A stretch of DNA of 53,716 bases from Billgrantia saliphila (GCF_002930105.1 NZ_PJRN01000019.1:1-53716); one strand, 5' to 3'. Positions 1-9,229 are shown, numbered from the stretch's first letter. The notes: generated by a model from the sequence alone, not told the origin. Made by a program: numbers and translations.

Positions 1-2
1 GG

Positions 3-440
3 GAGTGGATCGGCCGCATTCGCCTCCACCTCGCCATACCGGTTGTCGCCAATGGCGACATCTGGACCTTGGAGGACTACTGGAAGGCACGAACGCTGTC
101 CGGCTGTCGCGACGTCATGCTGGGCCGCGGCGCGCTGGCCGACCCCTGGCTGGCCCCACGCATCCGCCATTGGCTCACCACTGGCGAGCGGCTGCCGACG
201 ACGCCCTGGCAGGCACGTGCCGATATCCTCACCGATTTTGCTGCGTTGCAGCGTAGCATATTACCGGACCGTCTTGTCACGTCGCTGATCAAGCAATGGC
301 TCAACCACATGCGCCAGCGCGACACCGAAGCGGCTCTCCGCTTCCAGGAGGTGAAGCGGCTAACCGATCTCGACACCCTGCTTTCCGCCCTCGACCGAGA
401 CGCCACTGTCGGGACCGGCACGACCCTCACCCCCGCCTGA
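3..440 (+). CDS. dusC: tRNA-dihydrouridine(16) synthase DusC, C-terminal part
   Basis: The reading frame is open from the left edge, so the N-terminal half lies outside the window. The visible 145 residues begin with the end of a TIM-barrel: IPVVANGDIW, then RDVMLGRGALADPWL, which is the flavin/phosphate-binding strand region of Dus enzymes. The helical tRNA-recognition domain follows, with LIKQWLNHMR and a final EVKRL segment. The IKQWL motif is characteristic of the DusC branch. The enzyme is an FMN- and NADPH-dependent reductase that makes dihydrouridine in the D-loop of tRNA. It converges on the minus-strand tRNA cluster. Family assignment is firm. The subfamily (DusC rather than DusA or DusB) is inferred from the C-terminal domain only. 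Confidence 0.85.
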   Translation, partial: EWIGRIRLHLAIPVVANGDIWTLEDYWKARTLSGCRDVMLGRGALADPWLAPRIRHWLTTGERLPTTPWQARADILTDFAALQRSILPDRLVTSLIKQWLNHMRQRDTEAALRFQEVKRLTDLDTLLSALDRDATVGTGTTLTPA

Positions 441-643
441 GCGCGTGCCAGCGGCATGAGGGCTATCTGGACCATCGTGCGGCACAGACGGGTCAAGGCA
501 GAGAAGGGGAAAACCGGGCAAAAAAAGGGTGCCATCGATGACGAGGGCACCAAACGATCGCGCGATCGACGCTGCCGAGGCAGGTCGATGCCGCCAGTAG
601 AATCGAGGAAATCCGGGCGTGCTTTCGGACCTCTATAGAACGC

Positions 644-670
644 AAAACCCGCCCTCGAGGCGAGGACGGG
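644..670 (-). terminator. Intrinsic terminator of the csrA-side tRNA cluster
   Basis: On the minus strand there is a 10-bp stem (CCCGTCCTCG paired with CGAGGGCGGG, one G-U pair) closed by a 3-nt loop and followed by TTTT. It lies 8 nt beyond the CCA end of the last tRNA-Arg. It therefore probably ends the transcript carrying both tRNA-Arg genes and perhaps tRNA-Ser and csrA. Confidence 0.75.
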
Positions 671-678
671 TCGGAATC

Positions 679-755
679 TGGCGCGCCCGGGAGGATTCGA
701 ACCTCCGACCACCTGATTCGTAGTCAGGTACTCTATCCAGCTGAGCTACGGGCGC
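679..755 (-). tRNA. tRNA-Arg (anticodon ACG), copy 2
   Basis: Read on the minus strand, a complete cloverleaf is visible. The acceptor stem GCGCCCG pairs with CGGGCGC, the discriminator base is G and the CCA is encoded. The anticodon stem is CCTGA/TCAGG with loop CTACGAA, giving ACG (A34 expected to become inosine by TadA), and the T-loop is GGTTCGAATCC. It is 77 nt and identical to the copy at 870-946. The order csrA, tRNA-Ser(GCU), tRNA-Arg(ACG) repeats resembles E. coli csrA-serV-argVYZQ. Confidence 0.97.
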
Positions 756-869
756 TGACGGTATACCGCATGCTGCTGCCATTACGTGCAGCGAAACTCA
801 CGGTTTGCACTGCGATGATTCAATGGCATGGCGGAACGTCTTCGGTTCAGACGTTGATCTCCGCTGCCA

Positions 870-946
870 TGGCGCGCCCGGGAGGATTCGAACCTCCGAC
901 CACCTGATTCGTAGTCAGGTACTCTATCCAGCTGAGCTACGGGCGC
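870..946 (-). tRNA. tRNA-Arg (anticodon ACG), copy 1
   Basis: Identical over 77 nt to the copy at 679-755, with encoded CCA and anticodon ACG. The 114-nt spacer between the two copies shows no other gene. Tandem duplication of this tRNA is also seen in enteric bacteria, where it supplies the frequently used CGU/CGC arginine codons. These are common in this window. Confidence 0.97.
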
Positions 947-979
947 ATCGTTACGCTTCTGACAATGGCACATGTCGCA

Positions 980-1072
980 TGGCGGAGAGGGAGGGATTCG
1001 AACCCTCGATGGGGCTATAAACCCCATACTCCCTTAGCAGGGGAGCGCCTTCAGCCACTCGGCCACCTCTCC
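980..1072 (-). tRNA. tRNA-Ser (anticodon GCU)
   Basis: A 93-nt class II tRNA on the minus strand. The acceptor GGAGAGG pairs with CCTCTCC, and CCA is encoded. The anticodon arm is CTCCC-CTGCTAA-GGGAG, giving GCU. The long variable arm (TATGGGG-TTTATAG-CCCCAT) is the serine identity feature. It sits 100 nt downstream of csrA and ahead of two tRNA-Arg genes on the same strand. Confidence 0.97.
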
Positions 1073-1172
1073 CTCAACGACACGGCGCATATCCTATCGT
1101 TTCCGCCCGCCTTTGTCCAGCTTATTCAGCTATTTGTTTCTCGTAACTGAACGTATGGGCGATGCAGTAATC

Positions 1173-1373
1173 TTAAGAGGACGTACCGCCACCTCCCTCA
1201 CCGTCGTTTTTCTCGCGCTGAATGCGCTGATAGATTTCCTCGCGATGTACGGCGACATCCTTGGGCGCGTTGACACCGATGCGGACCTGATTGCCCTTGA
1301 CGCCAAGGACTGTGACGGTGATGTCATCACCAATCATCAAGGTTTCTCCGACACGACGGGTCAGGATGAGCAT
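1173..1373 (-). CDS. csrA: Carbon storage regulator CsrA (RsmA)
   Basis: A 66-residue post-transcriptional regulator. As a domain-swapped dimer, CsrA binds GGA motifs in RNA hairpin loops, usually over ribosome binding sites, and blocks translation or changes mRNA stability. The whole protein is visible: [18 protein letters not shown] at the N terminus, then [18 protein letters not shown]. The RNA-contacting residues Leu4 and Arg44 are both present. The tail after residue 55 is Gly/Glu-rich, as is usual for this variable region. The start is preceded by AAGGAG at 7 nt. The position between lysC and tRNA-Ser matches Pseudomonas rsmA. A hairpin in its own leader and a probable antagonist RNA at 12647-12823 are described separately. 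Confidence 0.98.
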   Translation of the reverse strand: MLILTRRVGETLMIGDDITVTVLGVKGNQVRIGVNAPKDVAVHREEIYQRIQREKNDGEGGGGTSS

Positions 1374-1410
1374 GACTGATCTCCTTCTCAGACGACTAGC
1401 AACGGGATGC

Positions 1411-1429
1411 GCGTCGATCCATTCGACGC
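1411..1429 (-). promoter_or_regulatory. Hairpin with GGA loop in the csrA leader (probable CsrA site)
   Basis: On the minus strand, a perfect 7-bp stem GCGTCGA/TCGACGC encloses the five-base loop ATGGA. A second GGA lies about 36 nt downstream, inside the csrA Shine-Dalgarno AAGGAG (1381-1386). A stem-loop GGA plus a GGA over the ribosome binding site is the classical arrangement by which CsrA represses translation, including its own in E. coli. The structure is seen; the regulation is inferred. Confidence 0.6.
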
Positions 1430-1480
1430 CAGGCTGCTACGACTTTTAAGTGACACGGAGTTTACTGTGCATTACCACCG

Positions 1481-1509
1481 ATTACACCATGCCAGGGAGG
1501 CACGTTGAA
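1481..1509 (-). promoter_or_regulatory. Candidate csrA promoter
   Basis: Minus strand: TTCAAC (1504-1509), 17-bp spacer, TGTAAT (1481-1486). The predicted start, near 1474, would give a leader of about 100 nt that includes the GGA hairpin at 1411-1429. The -35 match is weak, so this is tentative. The -35 element lies within an imperfect inverted repeat (GGAGG ... CCTCC, about 1496-1530). Confidence 0.35.
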
Positions 1510-1609
1510 TGAAACATTCATGCCACCTCCCATGAGGCGCAGCCTTCCCTAGCGTAGAAGAAACTTCCCGTTGCGGTCGCCTCTACCTTGTTAGTTTTCT
1601 GGTAACTTC

Positions 1610-2860
1610 CTATTCGCTTTCGATATCGCTCTTGTCCAATCCGAAAGCAGTATGCAGGGCACGAACGGCGAGTTCCATCTGCTTCTCGTCGATGACAACC
1701 GAGATCTTGATCTCCGAAGTGGAAACCATGCGGATATTGATGTTCTCGTCGGCCAGCACGCGGAACATCTTGGAGGCGACACCGGCATGTGAGCGCATGC
1801 CTACGCCGACCAGGGACACCTTGGCGATGTTGTCGTCGCCATTGATTTCACCGCCACCCAGATCGGGGATGACCTGCTCCTGCAGAATCTTCAGCGTCTT
1901 CTTGTAATCGCCCTTGGCCACGGTGAAGGTGAAGTCGGTATAGTCGCCGGCCGGCGCCACGTTCTGCACGATCATGTCGACTTCGATATTGGCATCGGCG
2001 ATCGGCCCCAGAATGCGGGACGCCACACCCGGTACGTCGGGCGTATTGAGCAGGGTCAGCTTGGCCTCGTTGGAGGTGAAGGCGATACCTGAAATCAGCG
2101 GTTCTTCCATGGAGTCCTCATCTTGGTCGGATTCAGCAACGATCAGGGTACCGGGGCCATCCTGGAAACTGGACAGCACGCGCAGCGGGACATTGTATTT
2201 GCCGGCGAACTCGACGGAGCGGATCTGCAGCACCTTGGAGCCAAGACTGGCCAGCTCGAGCATCTCCTCGACGGTGATCGAGTCGAGGCGCTGGGCCTTT
2301 GAACAGACGCGCGGGTCGGTGGTGTAGACGCCATCCACGTCGGTATAGATCTGGCACTCGTCGGCACCCAGCGCGGCGGCCAGCGCCACCCCGGTGGTAT
2401 CGGAACCGCCACGGCCAAGCGTCGTGATGTTGCCCTCCTCGTCGACGCCTTGGAAGCCGGCCACCACGACCACCTTGCCTTCGTCGAGGTCCTCGCGCAT
2501 CTCGTCGGTCTCGATGCGCTGGATACGCGCCTTGGTGTGAGCGCTGTCGGTGAGAATGCCCACCTGCGAGCCGGTGTAGGAGGTCGCAGGCACGCCCAGC
2601 TTGTGCAGGGCCAGGGCCAGCAACGAGATGGTGACCTGCTCGCCGGTGGAAACCAGCATGTCCATTTCCCGCGGCGTAGGCTCGTCGTTGATCTCGTTGG
2701 CCATGCCGATCAAGCGGTTGGTCTCGCCGCTCATGGCGGAAACCACGACCACGACCTGGTGGCCGTCGTCACGAAACCCCTTGACCTTCTCGGCCACGGC
2801 CTTGATGCGCTCCACGGAGCCCACCGAGGTGCCGCCGAACTTCTGTACGTACAATGCCAT
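1610..2860 (-). CDS. lysC: Aspartokinase LysC
   Basis: A 416-residue monofunctional aspartate kinase, the first step of the aspartate pathway to lysine, threonine, methionine and (in halophiles) ectoine. The N terminus, [18 protein letters not shown], is the kinase KFGGTS nucleotide-binding motif. [18 protein letters not shown] is the second catalytic loop. Two ACT domains occupy roughly residues 265-416 and should bind feedback effectors. The start ATG is followed directly by the conserved sequence, so it is secure. An internal ATG at 2110, preceded by GAGGA, could start a separate ~166-residue beta subunit. The gene lies 96 bp downstream of alaS, with a possible terminator between them, as in Pseudomonas. 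Confidence 0.97.
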   Translation of the reverse strand: MALYVQKFGGTSVGSVERIKAVAEKVKGFRDDGHQVVVVVSAMSGETNRLIGMANEINDEPTPREMDMLVSTGEQVTISLLALALHKLGVPATSYTGSQVGILTDSAHTKARIQRIETDEMREDLDEGKVVVVAGFQGVDEEGNITTLGRGGSDTTGVALAAALGADECQIYTDVDGVYTTDPRVCSKAQRLDSITVEEMLELASLGSKVLQIRSVEFAGKYNVPLRVLSSFQDGPGTLIVAESDQDEDSMEEPLISGIAFTSNEAKLTLLNTPDVPGVASRILGPIADANIEVDMIVQNVAPAGDYTDFTFTVAKGDYKKTLKILQEQVIPDLGGGEINGDDNIAKVSLVGVGMRSHAGVASKMFRVLADENINIRMVSTSEIKISVVIDEKQMELAVRALHTAFGLDKSDIESE

Positions 2861-2920
2861 CTGCGGTTTTCCCTCGCTTGTCGAGCGGGTCGCGCTCGGA
2901 AGAGTGAAAAGTCGTTCAAC

Positions 2921-2950
2921 ACAAAGGCCGGGGCATCGCTGCCACCGGCC
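2921..2950 (-). terminator. Possible terminator or attenuator after alaS
   Basis: Minus-strand hairpin 6 nt after the alaS stop. GGCCGG-T-GGCA pairs with TGCC-CCGGCC through ten base pairs with one bulged T, the loop is GCGA, and TTTGTGTT follows. The U-tract is imperfect, so some read-through into lysC is likely. Confidence 0.5.
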
Positions 2951-2956
2951 CGGCGA

Positions 2957-5566
2957 TCAGTTCAGCTTAGACTCCAGCCAGGCGGGTACGCTATCGATCG
3001 CCGCCGGCAGGCCGGCGACATCGCTGCCCCCGGCCTGGGCCATGTCGGCGCGACCGCCCCCCTTGCCGCCGACCTGCGACGCCACGTGGTTGACCAGCTC
3101 GCCGGCCTTGACGCGTCCCGTCAGGTCGTCGGTAACGCCGGCGATCAGGTTCACCTTGCCGGCAGCTTCGTCGGCCACTCCCAGCACCACGATACCGGAG
3201 CCGAGCTTGTTCTTGAGCTGGTCGAGCACGCTGCGCAGCTCCTTGCCGGAGACGCCCTCGAGCTGTGTGGCCAGCACCTTGACGCCGCGGATCTCGCGCG
3301 CCTGGCTCAGCATGTCGCTGCCGGCGGCGCTGGCCAGCTTGGCCTTGAGCCGTTCGAGCTCCTTCTCCAGGCTGCGATTGCGCTCGAGCAGCGACTCGAC
3401 GCGTTCCTCGACCTGCTCCGGCTTGGCCTTGAGGCGCTCGCCGATGCGCACGAGACGCGCCTCCTGCTCGCGGAAGTGAGCCAGCGCCCCTTCGCCGGTA
3501 ATGGCCTCGATGCGGCGTACGCCGGAGGCGATGCCCTGCTCGGCGACGATATGGAAGCAGCCGATGTCGCCGCTGCGCGCTACGTGAGTGCCACCGCACA
3601 GCTCGATGGAGAAGTCGTCGGCGCCGATGGTCAGCACCCGCACGTTGTCGGCGTACTTGGCCTCGAACAATGCGGCGGCCCCCTTGGCCTTGGCCTGGTC
3701 CAGGGTCATCTGCTCGATGCGCGTCGGTGCGTTGGCGAGTATCTGATCGTTGACCAGACGCTCGACTTCCGCCAGTTGCTCGGGGGTCATCGCCTCGAAG
3801 TGGCTAAAGTCGAAGCGCAGCCGCTCGGGCGTGACCAGCGAGCCCTTCTGCTGCACGTGATCGCCCAGCACCAGACGCAGCGCCTTGTGCATCAGGTGGG
3901 TGGCGGAGTGGTTGCGCACGGTAGCCGCGCGCAGGCCGGCGTCGACCTGGGGACGTACCTCGGCACCCACGGCAAGACTGCCCTCGAGCAGTACGCCGTG
4001 GTGCAGGTGATGACCGCCCTGCTTCTGGGTGTCGGTCACCAGGAAGCGGCCACTTTCAATGTGCAGGTAGCCGGTGTCGCCCACCTGGCCGCCCGATTCG
4101 CCGTAGAACGGCGTGCGGTCGAGCACCACAATGCCACGCTGCTCGGGCTCGAGCGCCGCCAGGGCATTGCCTTCGCGGTCGACGATGGCTGTGACCGTGG
4201 CGCGATCTTCGAGCGTATCGTAGCCAGTGAAGGCGGTTTCGCCATCGAGTTCCAGCGCGGCGCCGTAGTCGGCACCGAACTGGCTCGCGGCCCGAGCGCG
4301 CTCGCGCTGTGCCTCCAGCTCGCGCTCGAAGCCCTCGGCGTCGAGCGTTACGCCGCGCTCGCGGCAGACGTCGGCGGTCAGATCGAAGGGGAAACCGTAG
4401 GTGTCGTAGAGCTTGAACACCGTCGCGCCCGGCAGCACCTCGCCGTCGAGCCCCCCCAGCGCCTCCTCCAGCAGGCTCATGCCGTGCTCGAGCGTGCGCG
4501 CGAACTGCTCCTCCTCCTTGAGCAGGATGCGCTCGATCTGACTGCGTGCTTCGCGCAGCTCCGGATAGGCGTCGCCCATCTCGTCATCGAGCGCCCCGAC
4601 CAGTTGGTGAAAGAACGGCTCGCTGGCGCCCAGCTTGTGACCGTGGCGAATGGCGCGACGGATGATCCGGCGCAGCACGTAGCCACGCCCCTCGTTGGAG
4701 GGCAGCACTCCGTCGGCGATGAGGAAGGCACAGGAGCGAATATGGTCGGCGATCACGCGCAGCGAGGGCGTCGTGGTATCCTGGCGCCCCGTGGCCCGGG
4801 CTGCCGCCTCGAGCAGATTCTGGAACAGATCGATCTCGTAGTTCGAATGCACGCCCTGCATCACCGCGGAGACCCGCTCGAGGCCCATGCCGGTATCGAT
4901 CGAGGGCTTGGGCAGCGGATTGAGGTTGCCGGCCGCATCGCGATCAAACTGCATGAAGACCAGGTTCCAGATCTCGATGTAGCGGTCGCCGTCCTCTTCG
5001 GGGCTACCGGGTGGCCCGCCCCACACCTCGGGACCGTGATCGTAGAAGATCTCGGAGCTCGGCCCGCAGGGGCCGGTGTCGCCCATCTGCCAGAAGTTGT
5101 CCTCGTCGAGCTTGGAGAAGCGTGCCGGATCGACGCCGATCTCCTCCTTCCAGATCTTCTCCGCCTCGTCGTCGCTGACGTGCACCGTGACCCACAGCTT
5201 CTCGGCCGGCAGACCCAAGCGTTCGGTCAGGAAGGTCCAGGCGAAACGAATGGCGTCGCGCTTGAAATAGTCGCCGAAGCTGAAATTGCCCAGCATTTCG
5301 AAGAAGGTGTGGTGACGCGCCGTGTAGCCGACATTGTCCAGGTCATTGTGCTTGCCGCCGGCGCGCACGCAGCGCTGGGACGAGGTGGCACGCACGTAGG
5401 GGCGCGGGTCGCGGCCCAGGAAGACGTCCTTGAATGGCACCATGCCGGCATTGGTGAACAGCAGCGTCGGGTCGTTGCCCGGCACCAGGGGGCTCGATGG
5501 CACGACGGTATGGCCGTGCTCCTCGAAGTAACTCAGAAAGGCCTGTCTGATGTCTGCGCTTTTCAT
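2957..5566 (-). CDS. alaS: Alanyl-tRNA synthetase
   Basis: An 869-residue class II synthetase that charges tRNA-Ala and edits mischarged Ser and Gly. The N terminus, [19 protein letters not shown], is canonical. I therefore start at the ATG at 5566 rather than at an upstream in-frame start that would add 39 unrelated residues. The catalytic core shows [20 protein letters not shown] and [14 protein letters not shown]. The editing domain has HSATHLMH (residues about 550-560) and the zinc ligand Cys in [13 protein letters not shown] (about 656). A coiled-coil and the C-Ala domain end the protein. It lies between recX and lysC. A TATAAT element lies 126 bp upstream. Confidence 0.98.
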   Translation of the reverse strand: MKSADIRQAFLSYFEEHGHTVVPSSPLVPGNDPTLLFTNAGMVPFKDVFLGRDPRPYVRATSSQRCVRAGGKHNDLDNVGYTARHHTFFEMLGNFSFGDYFKRDAIRFAWTFLTERLGLPAEKLWVTVHVSDDEAEKIWKEEIGVDPARFSKLDEDNFWQMGDTGPCGPSSEIFYDHGPEVWGGPPGSPEEDGDRYIEIWNLVFMQFDRDAAGNLNPLPKPSIDTGMGLERVSAVMQGVHSNYEIDLFQNLLEAAARATGRQDTTTPSLRVIADHIRSCAFLIADGVLPSNEGRGYVLRRIIRRAIRHGHKLGASEPFFHQLVGALDDEMGDAYPELREARSQIERILLKEEEQFARTLEHGMSLLEEALGGLDGEVLPGATVFKLYDTYGFPFDLTADVCRERGVTLDAEGFERELEAQRERARAASQFGADYGAALELDGETAFTGYDTLEDRATVTAIVDREGNALAALEPEQRGIVVLDRTPFYGESGGQVGDTGYLHIESGRFLVTDTQKQGGHHLHHGVLLEGSLAVGAEVRPQVDAGLRAATVRNHSATHLMHKALRLVLGDHVQQKGSLVTPERLRFDFSHFEAMTPEQLAEVERLVNDQILANAPTRIEQMTLDQAKAKGAAALFEAKYADNVRVLTIGADDFSIELCGGTHVARSGDIGCFHIVAEQGIASGVRRIEAITGEGALAHFREQEARLVRIGERLKAKPEQVEERVESLLERNRSLEKELERLKAKLASAAGSDMLSQAREIRGVKVLATQLEGVSGKELRSVLDQLKNKLGSGIVVLGVADEAAGKVNLIAGVTDDLTGRVKAGELVNHVASQVGGKGGGRADMAQAGGSDVAGLPAAIDSVPAWLESKLN

Positions 5567-5691
5567 GGGGTATCCGTGGCGATGAGCGTGGTGACCCGAC
5601 GTGCAGGCGCGCTTCGGACCGCCATTTCTGGTCGAGAAACGTGAGCCGCAACGTGTCAGGAGCGCCACCCGGGGCGTTCGCAAAGGGGAGC

Positions 5692-5697
5692 ATTATA
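5692..5697 (-). promoter_or_regulatory. Candidate -10 element of alaS
   Basis: A perfect TATAAT on the minus strand, 126 bp upstream of the alaS ATG, with no strong -35 at 16-18 bp. A TTGACA at 5705-5710 is only 7 bp away and cannot act with it. An inverted repeat (5711-5729) covers the -35 region. Confidence 0.45.
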
Positions 5698-5710
5698 ACG
5701 TAGTTGTCAA

Positions 5711-5729
5711 GCGACTAAAGGGTAGTCGC
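5711..5729. repeat. 7-bp inverted repeat upstream of alaS
   Basis: GCGACTA, 5-nt spacer AAGGG, TAGTCGC: perfect arms, just downstream of the recX stop and over the expected -35 region of alaS. It could end recX transcription weakly (no U-tract) or be an operator. E. coli AlaS is reported to repress its own gene through a palindrome near the start site. Any such role here is inference. Confidence 0.5.
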
Positions 5730-5742
5730 TCATACCTGTGCC

Positions 5743-6225
5743 TTAGTCGACGTGACCGAGCCGCTCCAGAGCATAGCGGATCTGTTCGAAATCGAAGCCG
5801 CGTCCAGCCAGGAAGCGCTCGCGCCGGGCACGCTCGCGGGGGGAGTCGCCGGGGTGGGTGAAGCGCCTGGACAACGCCTCGGCGGCCAGTTCGAACCAGT
5901 CGACCTCGCCTGCCTGTTCGGCAGCGGCCAGCGCCGCCGCGGCCTGAGTACGCTCGATGCCACGCCGCTCGAGCTCGACGCGGACCTTCAGCGGTCCCTG
6001 GCCGCGCGCCACCCGCGAACGCAGGAAACTTTCAGCGAAGCGGGCGTCGGATTGCAGACCCTGCTCGATCAGCTCGTCAAGGCAAGTATCGATCGCTTCG
6101 GAAGAATGGGAGCGAGCCGACAGGCGCGCCACCAGCTCGGCGCGAGAATACTCGCGCCGAGCCAGCAGGCGAACGGCATCGTCCCGTGGGGACGCGGTGC
6201 GTGGGGCGCCGGGCTCGAACGACAT
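5743..6225 (-). CDS. recX: Regulatory protein RecX
   Basis: A 160-residue, all-helical modulator that binds inside the groove of RecA filaments and limits their extension and activity. The family's three-helix repeats are visible: AVRLLARREYSRAELVARL (residues 17-35), IDTCLDELIEQGLQSDARFAESFLRSR, and a C-terminal third repeat ending in FDFEQIRYALERLG. LARREYSRAEL and SDARFAESF are typical RecX signatures. It lies 31 bp downstream of recA on the same strand, so it is probably co-transcribed at lower level from the LexA-controlled recA promoter. Confidence 0.95.
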   Translation of the reverse strand: MSFEPGAPRTASPRDDAVRLLARREYSRAELVARLSARSHSSEAIDTCLDELIEQGLQSDARFAESFLRSRVARGQGPLKVRVELERRGIERTQAAAALAAAEQAGEVDWFELAAEALSRRFTHPGDSPRERARRERFLAGRGFDFEQIRYALERLGHVD

Positions 6226-6256
6226 GGTTCAGGACAGCTCGTTTGGACCCGCACGC

Positions 6257-7321
<1,065 letters not shown>

Positions 7322-7410
7322 GAGGCTCTCCTCGCAGAACTCGCAAACGATCGCAGGTGCAATCGCGGTAATTGAAGCGGCGGGCTACCGACGGGGAGCT
7401 CGCCTGGACA

Positions 7411-7426
7411 CTGTATGGTTGGACAG
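7411..7426. promoter_or_regulatory. LexA (SOS) box of recA
   Basis: CTGT-N8-ACAG: on the minus strand CTGTCCAACCATACAG, a 16-bp match to the gammaproteobacterial SOS consensus. A possible promoter runs through it (TTTTCG, 17-bp spacer, CATACA on the minus strand), so LexA binding would block RNA polymerase. No second box was seen near pncC or recX. Confidence 0.85.
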
Positions 7427-7477
7427 TAGTATGGCGAAAAAAATGCCGCGCGGCTAGCCACCCGAGGAATGCGATGG

Positions 7478-7990
7478 CTATTCGGCTTCCAGATAGCGGA
7501 TCAACCCCACGATGGCTTCGCGCACCGCGCGTTCGCGCACCGCACGGCGGTCGCCGGGAAAGTGATAACGCTCGGCCTGTTGGCGCGCCGCATCTCCCCA
7601 GGCCAGCCACACCGTTCCTACCGGTTTCTCCGGCGTGCCGCCGTCGGGGCCGGCCACGCCACTGATCGCCACGCCCAGCTTCGCCCCGCTGTCGCGGCAG
7701 GCGCCGGCCACCATGGCCTCGACCACCTCGCGACTAACCGCCCCGTGCTCGGCGATCGTCGCTTCCGGCACCTCAAGCAGTCGCACCTTGGCCGCATTGG
7801 AGTAGGTCACGTAGCCGGTCTCGAAATAGTCCGAGCTGCCGGCGACCGAAGTGATCGCACTGGCCACTCCTCCGCCGGTACAAGACTCGGCGGTCGTGAC
7901 GCTGACGCCGCGCTCGCGGCAGCGCCGCCCGAGACGCTCGGCCAGGGTAGCGAGATCGAGATTGGCCAGACTGGACGCGCTGTGGGGCAT
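7478..7990 (-). CDS. pncC: Nicotinamide-nucleotide amidohydrolase PncC (CinA C-terminal family)
   Basis: A 170-residue single-domain protein of the CinA C-terminal family. It deamidates nicotinamide mononucleotide to nicotinate mononucleotide and so recycles the pyridine nucleotide released by DNA ligase. Its placement beside recA makes sense for that reason. Motifs seen: VTTAESCTGGGVASAI (residues about 31-46, with the catalytic Ser), YSNAAK, GAVSREVVEAM and AISGVAGPDGGTPEKPVGTVW. The MoeA-like N-terminal domain of full CinA is absent, as in E. coli YgaD. It lies about 155 bp upstream of recA, and the recA LexA box falls in that gap. Confidence 0.93.
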   Translation of the reverse strand: MPHSASSLANLDLATLAERLGRRCRERGVSVTTAESCTGGGVASAITSVAGSSDYFETGYVTYSNAAKVRLLEVPEATIAEHGAVSREVVEAMVAGACRDSGAKLGVAISGVAGPDGGTPEKPVGTVWLAWGDAARQQAERYHFPGDRRAVRERAVREAIVGLIRYLEAE

Positions 7991-8013
7991 CGTATCGCTC
8001 CTCGGTGGTGGCG

Positions 8014-8095
8014 AGCCGACAGGGCGCCGGCCGCGTGGTCAGGAAAGTATTGCCACCATAGCGCATGCGCGCCATCCCTAGCAGCCCTGTCGGCT
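8014..8095. repeat. 11-bp inverted repeat upstream of pncC
   Basis: AGCCGACAGGG (8014-8024) and its exact complement CCCTGTCGGCT (8085-8095) flank a 60-bp segment. That segment contains the palindrome GCGCATGCGC (8061-8070). The arms lie 24-105 bp upstream of the pncC ATG and could pair in the leader or bind a dimeric regulator. No known function is recognised. Confidence 0.5.
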
Positions 8096-8134
8096 GCATA
8101 CGCCCCGCGGCCGGCCGATCCCTGGGTGCGAGAC

Positions 8135-9229
8135 TCATTGCCGCGACGCTACGGAGGCGGCCTCGCGCGGCGCCAGCGGGACTTCGTCGAGGAACTCGAT
8201 CGAGCGCACCGGCATGGCGAACTTGATGTCGCGCGCCTCGAACGCTTCCAACAGACCGAAGTTGATCGCCTGCTGAACATCCATATAGAGGTTGAAGTCC
8301 GAACTCAGCACGTAATAGACGACCTCGTACTTCAAGGCATAGTCGTCGAAGAAACGCAGGTGCGCCCGGTCGAAGCGGGTCTTCTCGATCGGTTCGATGA
8401 CTTCCCGAATCAGTTCCGGCACGTCGCGCACCTTGTCCAGCGGCGTGCGGAAAGAGAGCGCCACGTTGAACGCCACGCGTCTCTCGTCCATGCGGTTGTA
8501 GTTATGGATAGTCTGCTGCAGCAGGCGGGTATTGGAGATGATGATCTGCTCGCCGCTCAGGCTGCGCACGCGGGTCGTCTTGAGACCGATGTACTCGATA
8601 GTGCCGGCAATATCGCCGAAGACGATGAAATGACCGGTCTTGAACGGTTTGTCGACGCCGATGGAAGCGGAGGCGAACAAGTCGCCAAGCAGCGTCTGGA
8701 CCGCCAGGGCAATGGCGATACCGCCGATCCCCAGGCTTGCCACAAAGGCGGTGATGTTCACACCCAAGTTGGCCAGCACGGAGAGTAGCACCACGGCCCA
8801 CAGGGCGACCCGGAACATCAGGGCGACCATGGTCACCGTCAGTTGGTTGTCGCGCCCCGCCTCACTGTGGATGGTGTCCTCTTTCCACAAGGCCAGCGCG
8901 GCATCGACCCACAGGCCGAACTGGAACGCCAGCACCAGGAACCAGAAGTGACTGATGCGCGCCTCCCAGACGGGATCCAGCTCTACCACGGCCAGCGCGA
9001 TCTGGAGCGCCAGTACGGCCACGAGCAGGCGGCTGGTGTGCTCGAAGACATGGGCGGCGTAGCGCCGCCAGCGCCGCCTGCCGTGGGAAGACCAGTCGAT
9101 GATACGCGCCACGAGCATGCGCAGCGCCAGGCGCAGCACGATGTAGCTGACGGTGGTGATGCCCACTATCGCCAGGAACATGATCGGGGCCGGCTGGTTC
9201 AGCCAGTCGTACCAAAGTTCCCTTTCCAT
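8135..9229 (-). CDS. MscS-family small-conductance mechanosensitive channel
   Basis: A 364-residue inner-membrane channel that should open on hypo-osmotic shock and release solutes, a likely need for a salt-adapted cell. Hydrophobic helices are visible at about residues 15-38, 65-85 and 95-112, then 130-185. The last contains the pore-lining helix with the Gly/Ala pattern LGIGGIAIALAVQTLLGDLFAS. The conserved beta domain follows: GVDKPFKTGHFIVFGDIAGTIE, then IIISNTRLLQQTIHNY. The short C terminus lacks added regulatory domains. The extra N-terminal helices suggest a YnaI/YbdG-like branch rather than the 286-residue MscS type, but I cannot place it exactly. It is divergent from mutS. Confidence 0.9.
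   Translation of the reverse strand: MERELWYDWLNQPAPIMFLAIVGITTVSYIVLRLALRMLVARIIDWSSHGRRRWRRYAAHVFEHTSRLLVAVLALQIALAVVELDPVWEARISHFWFLVLAFQFGLWVDAALALWKEDTIHSEAGRDNQLTVTMVALMFRVALWAVVLLSVLANLGVNITAFVASLGIGGIAIALAVQTLLGDLFASASIGVDKPFKTGHFIVFGDIAGTIEYIGLKTTRVRSLSGEQIIISNTRLLQQTIHNYNRMDERRVAFNVALSFRTPLDKVRDVPELIREVIEPIEKTRFDRAHLRFFDDYALKYEVVYYVLSSDFNLYMDVQQAINFGLLEAFEARDIKFAMPVRSIEFLDEVPLAPREAASVASRQ

Noticed and set aside
782..1150. Short ORFs over the tRNA genes encoding peptides such as VAQLDRVPDYESGGRRFESS and AEREGFEPS
   Set aside because: These are the well-known spurious translations of tRNA-Arg and tRNA-Ser genes that contaminate protein databases.
1374..1609. Lysine riboswitch or other metabolite riboswitch around lysC
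   Set aside because: The gap upstream of lysC (2861-2956) is too short for a lysine aptamer and holds only a terminator-like hairpin. The gap downstream belongs to the csrA leader.
2450..5644. A 1064-codon open frame on the plus strand opposite lysC and alaS
   Set aside because: It is the antisense shadow of two certain genes in GC-rich DNA. It is low in complexity, rich in His/Leu/Gly/Ala, with no motif and no ribosome binding site.
5705..5710. TTGACA as the -35 of the alaS promoter
   Set aside because: It is only 7 bp from the TATAAT at 5692-5697, far too close for sigma70 RNA polymerase.
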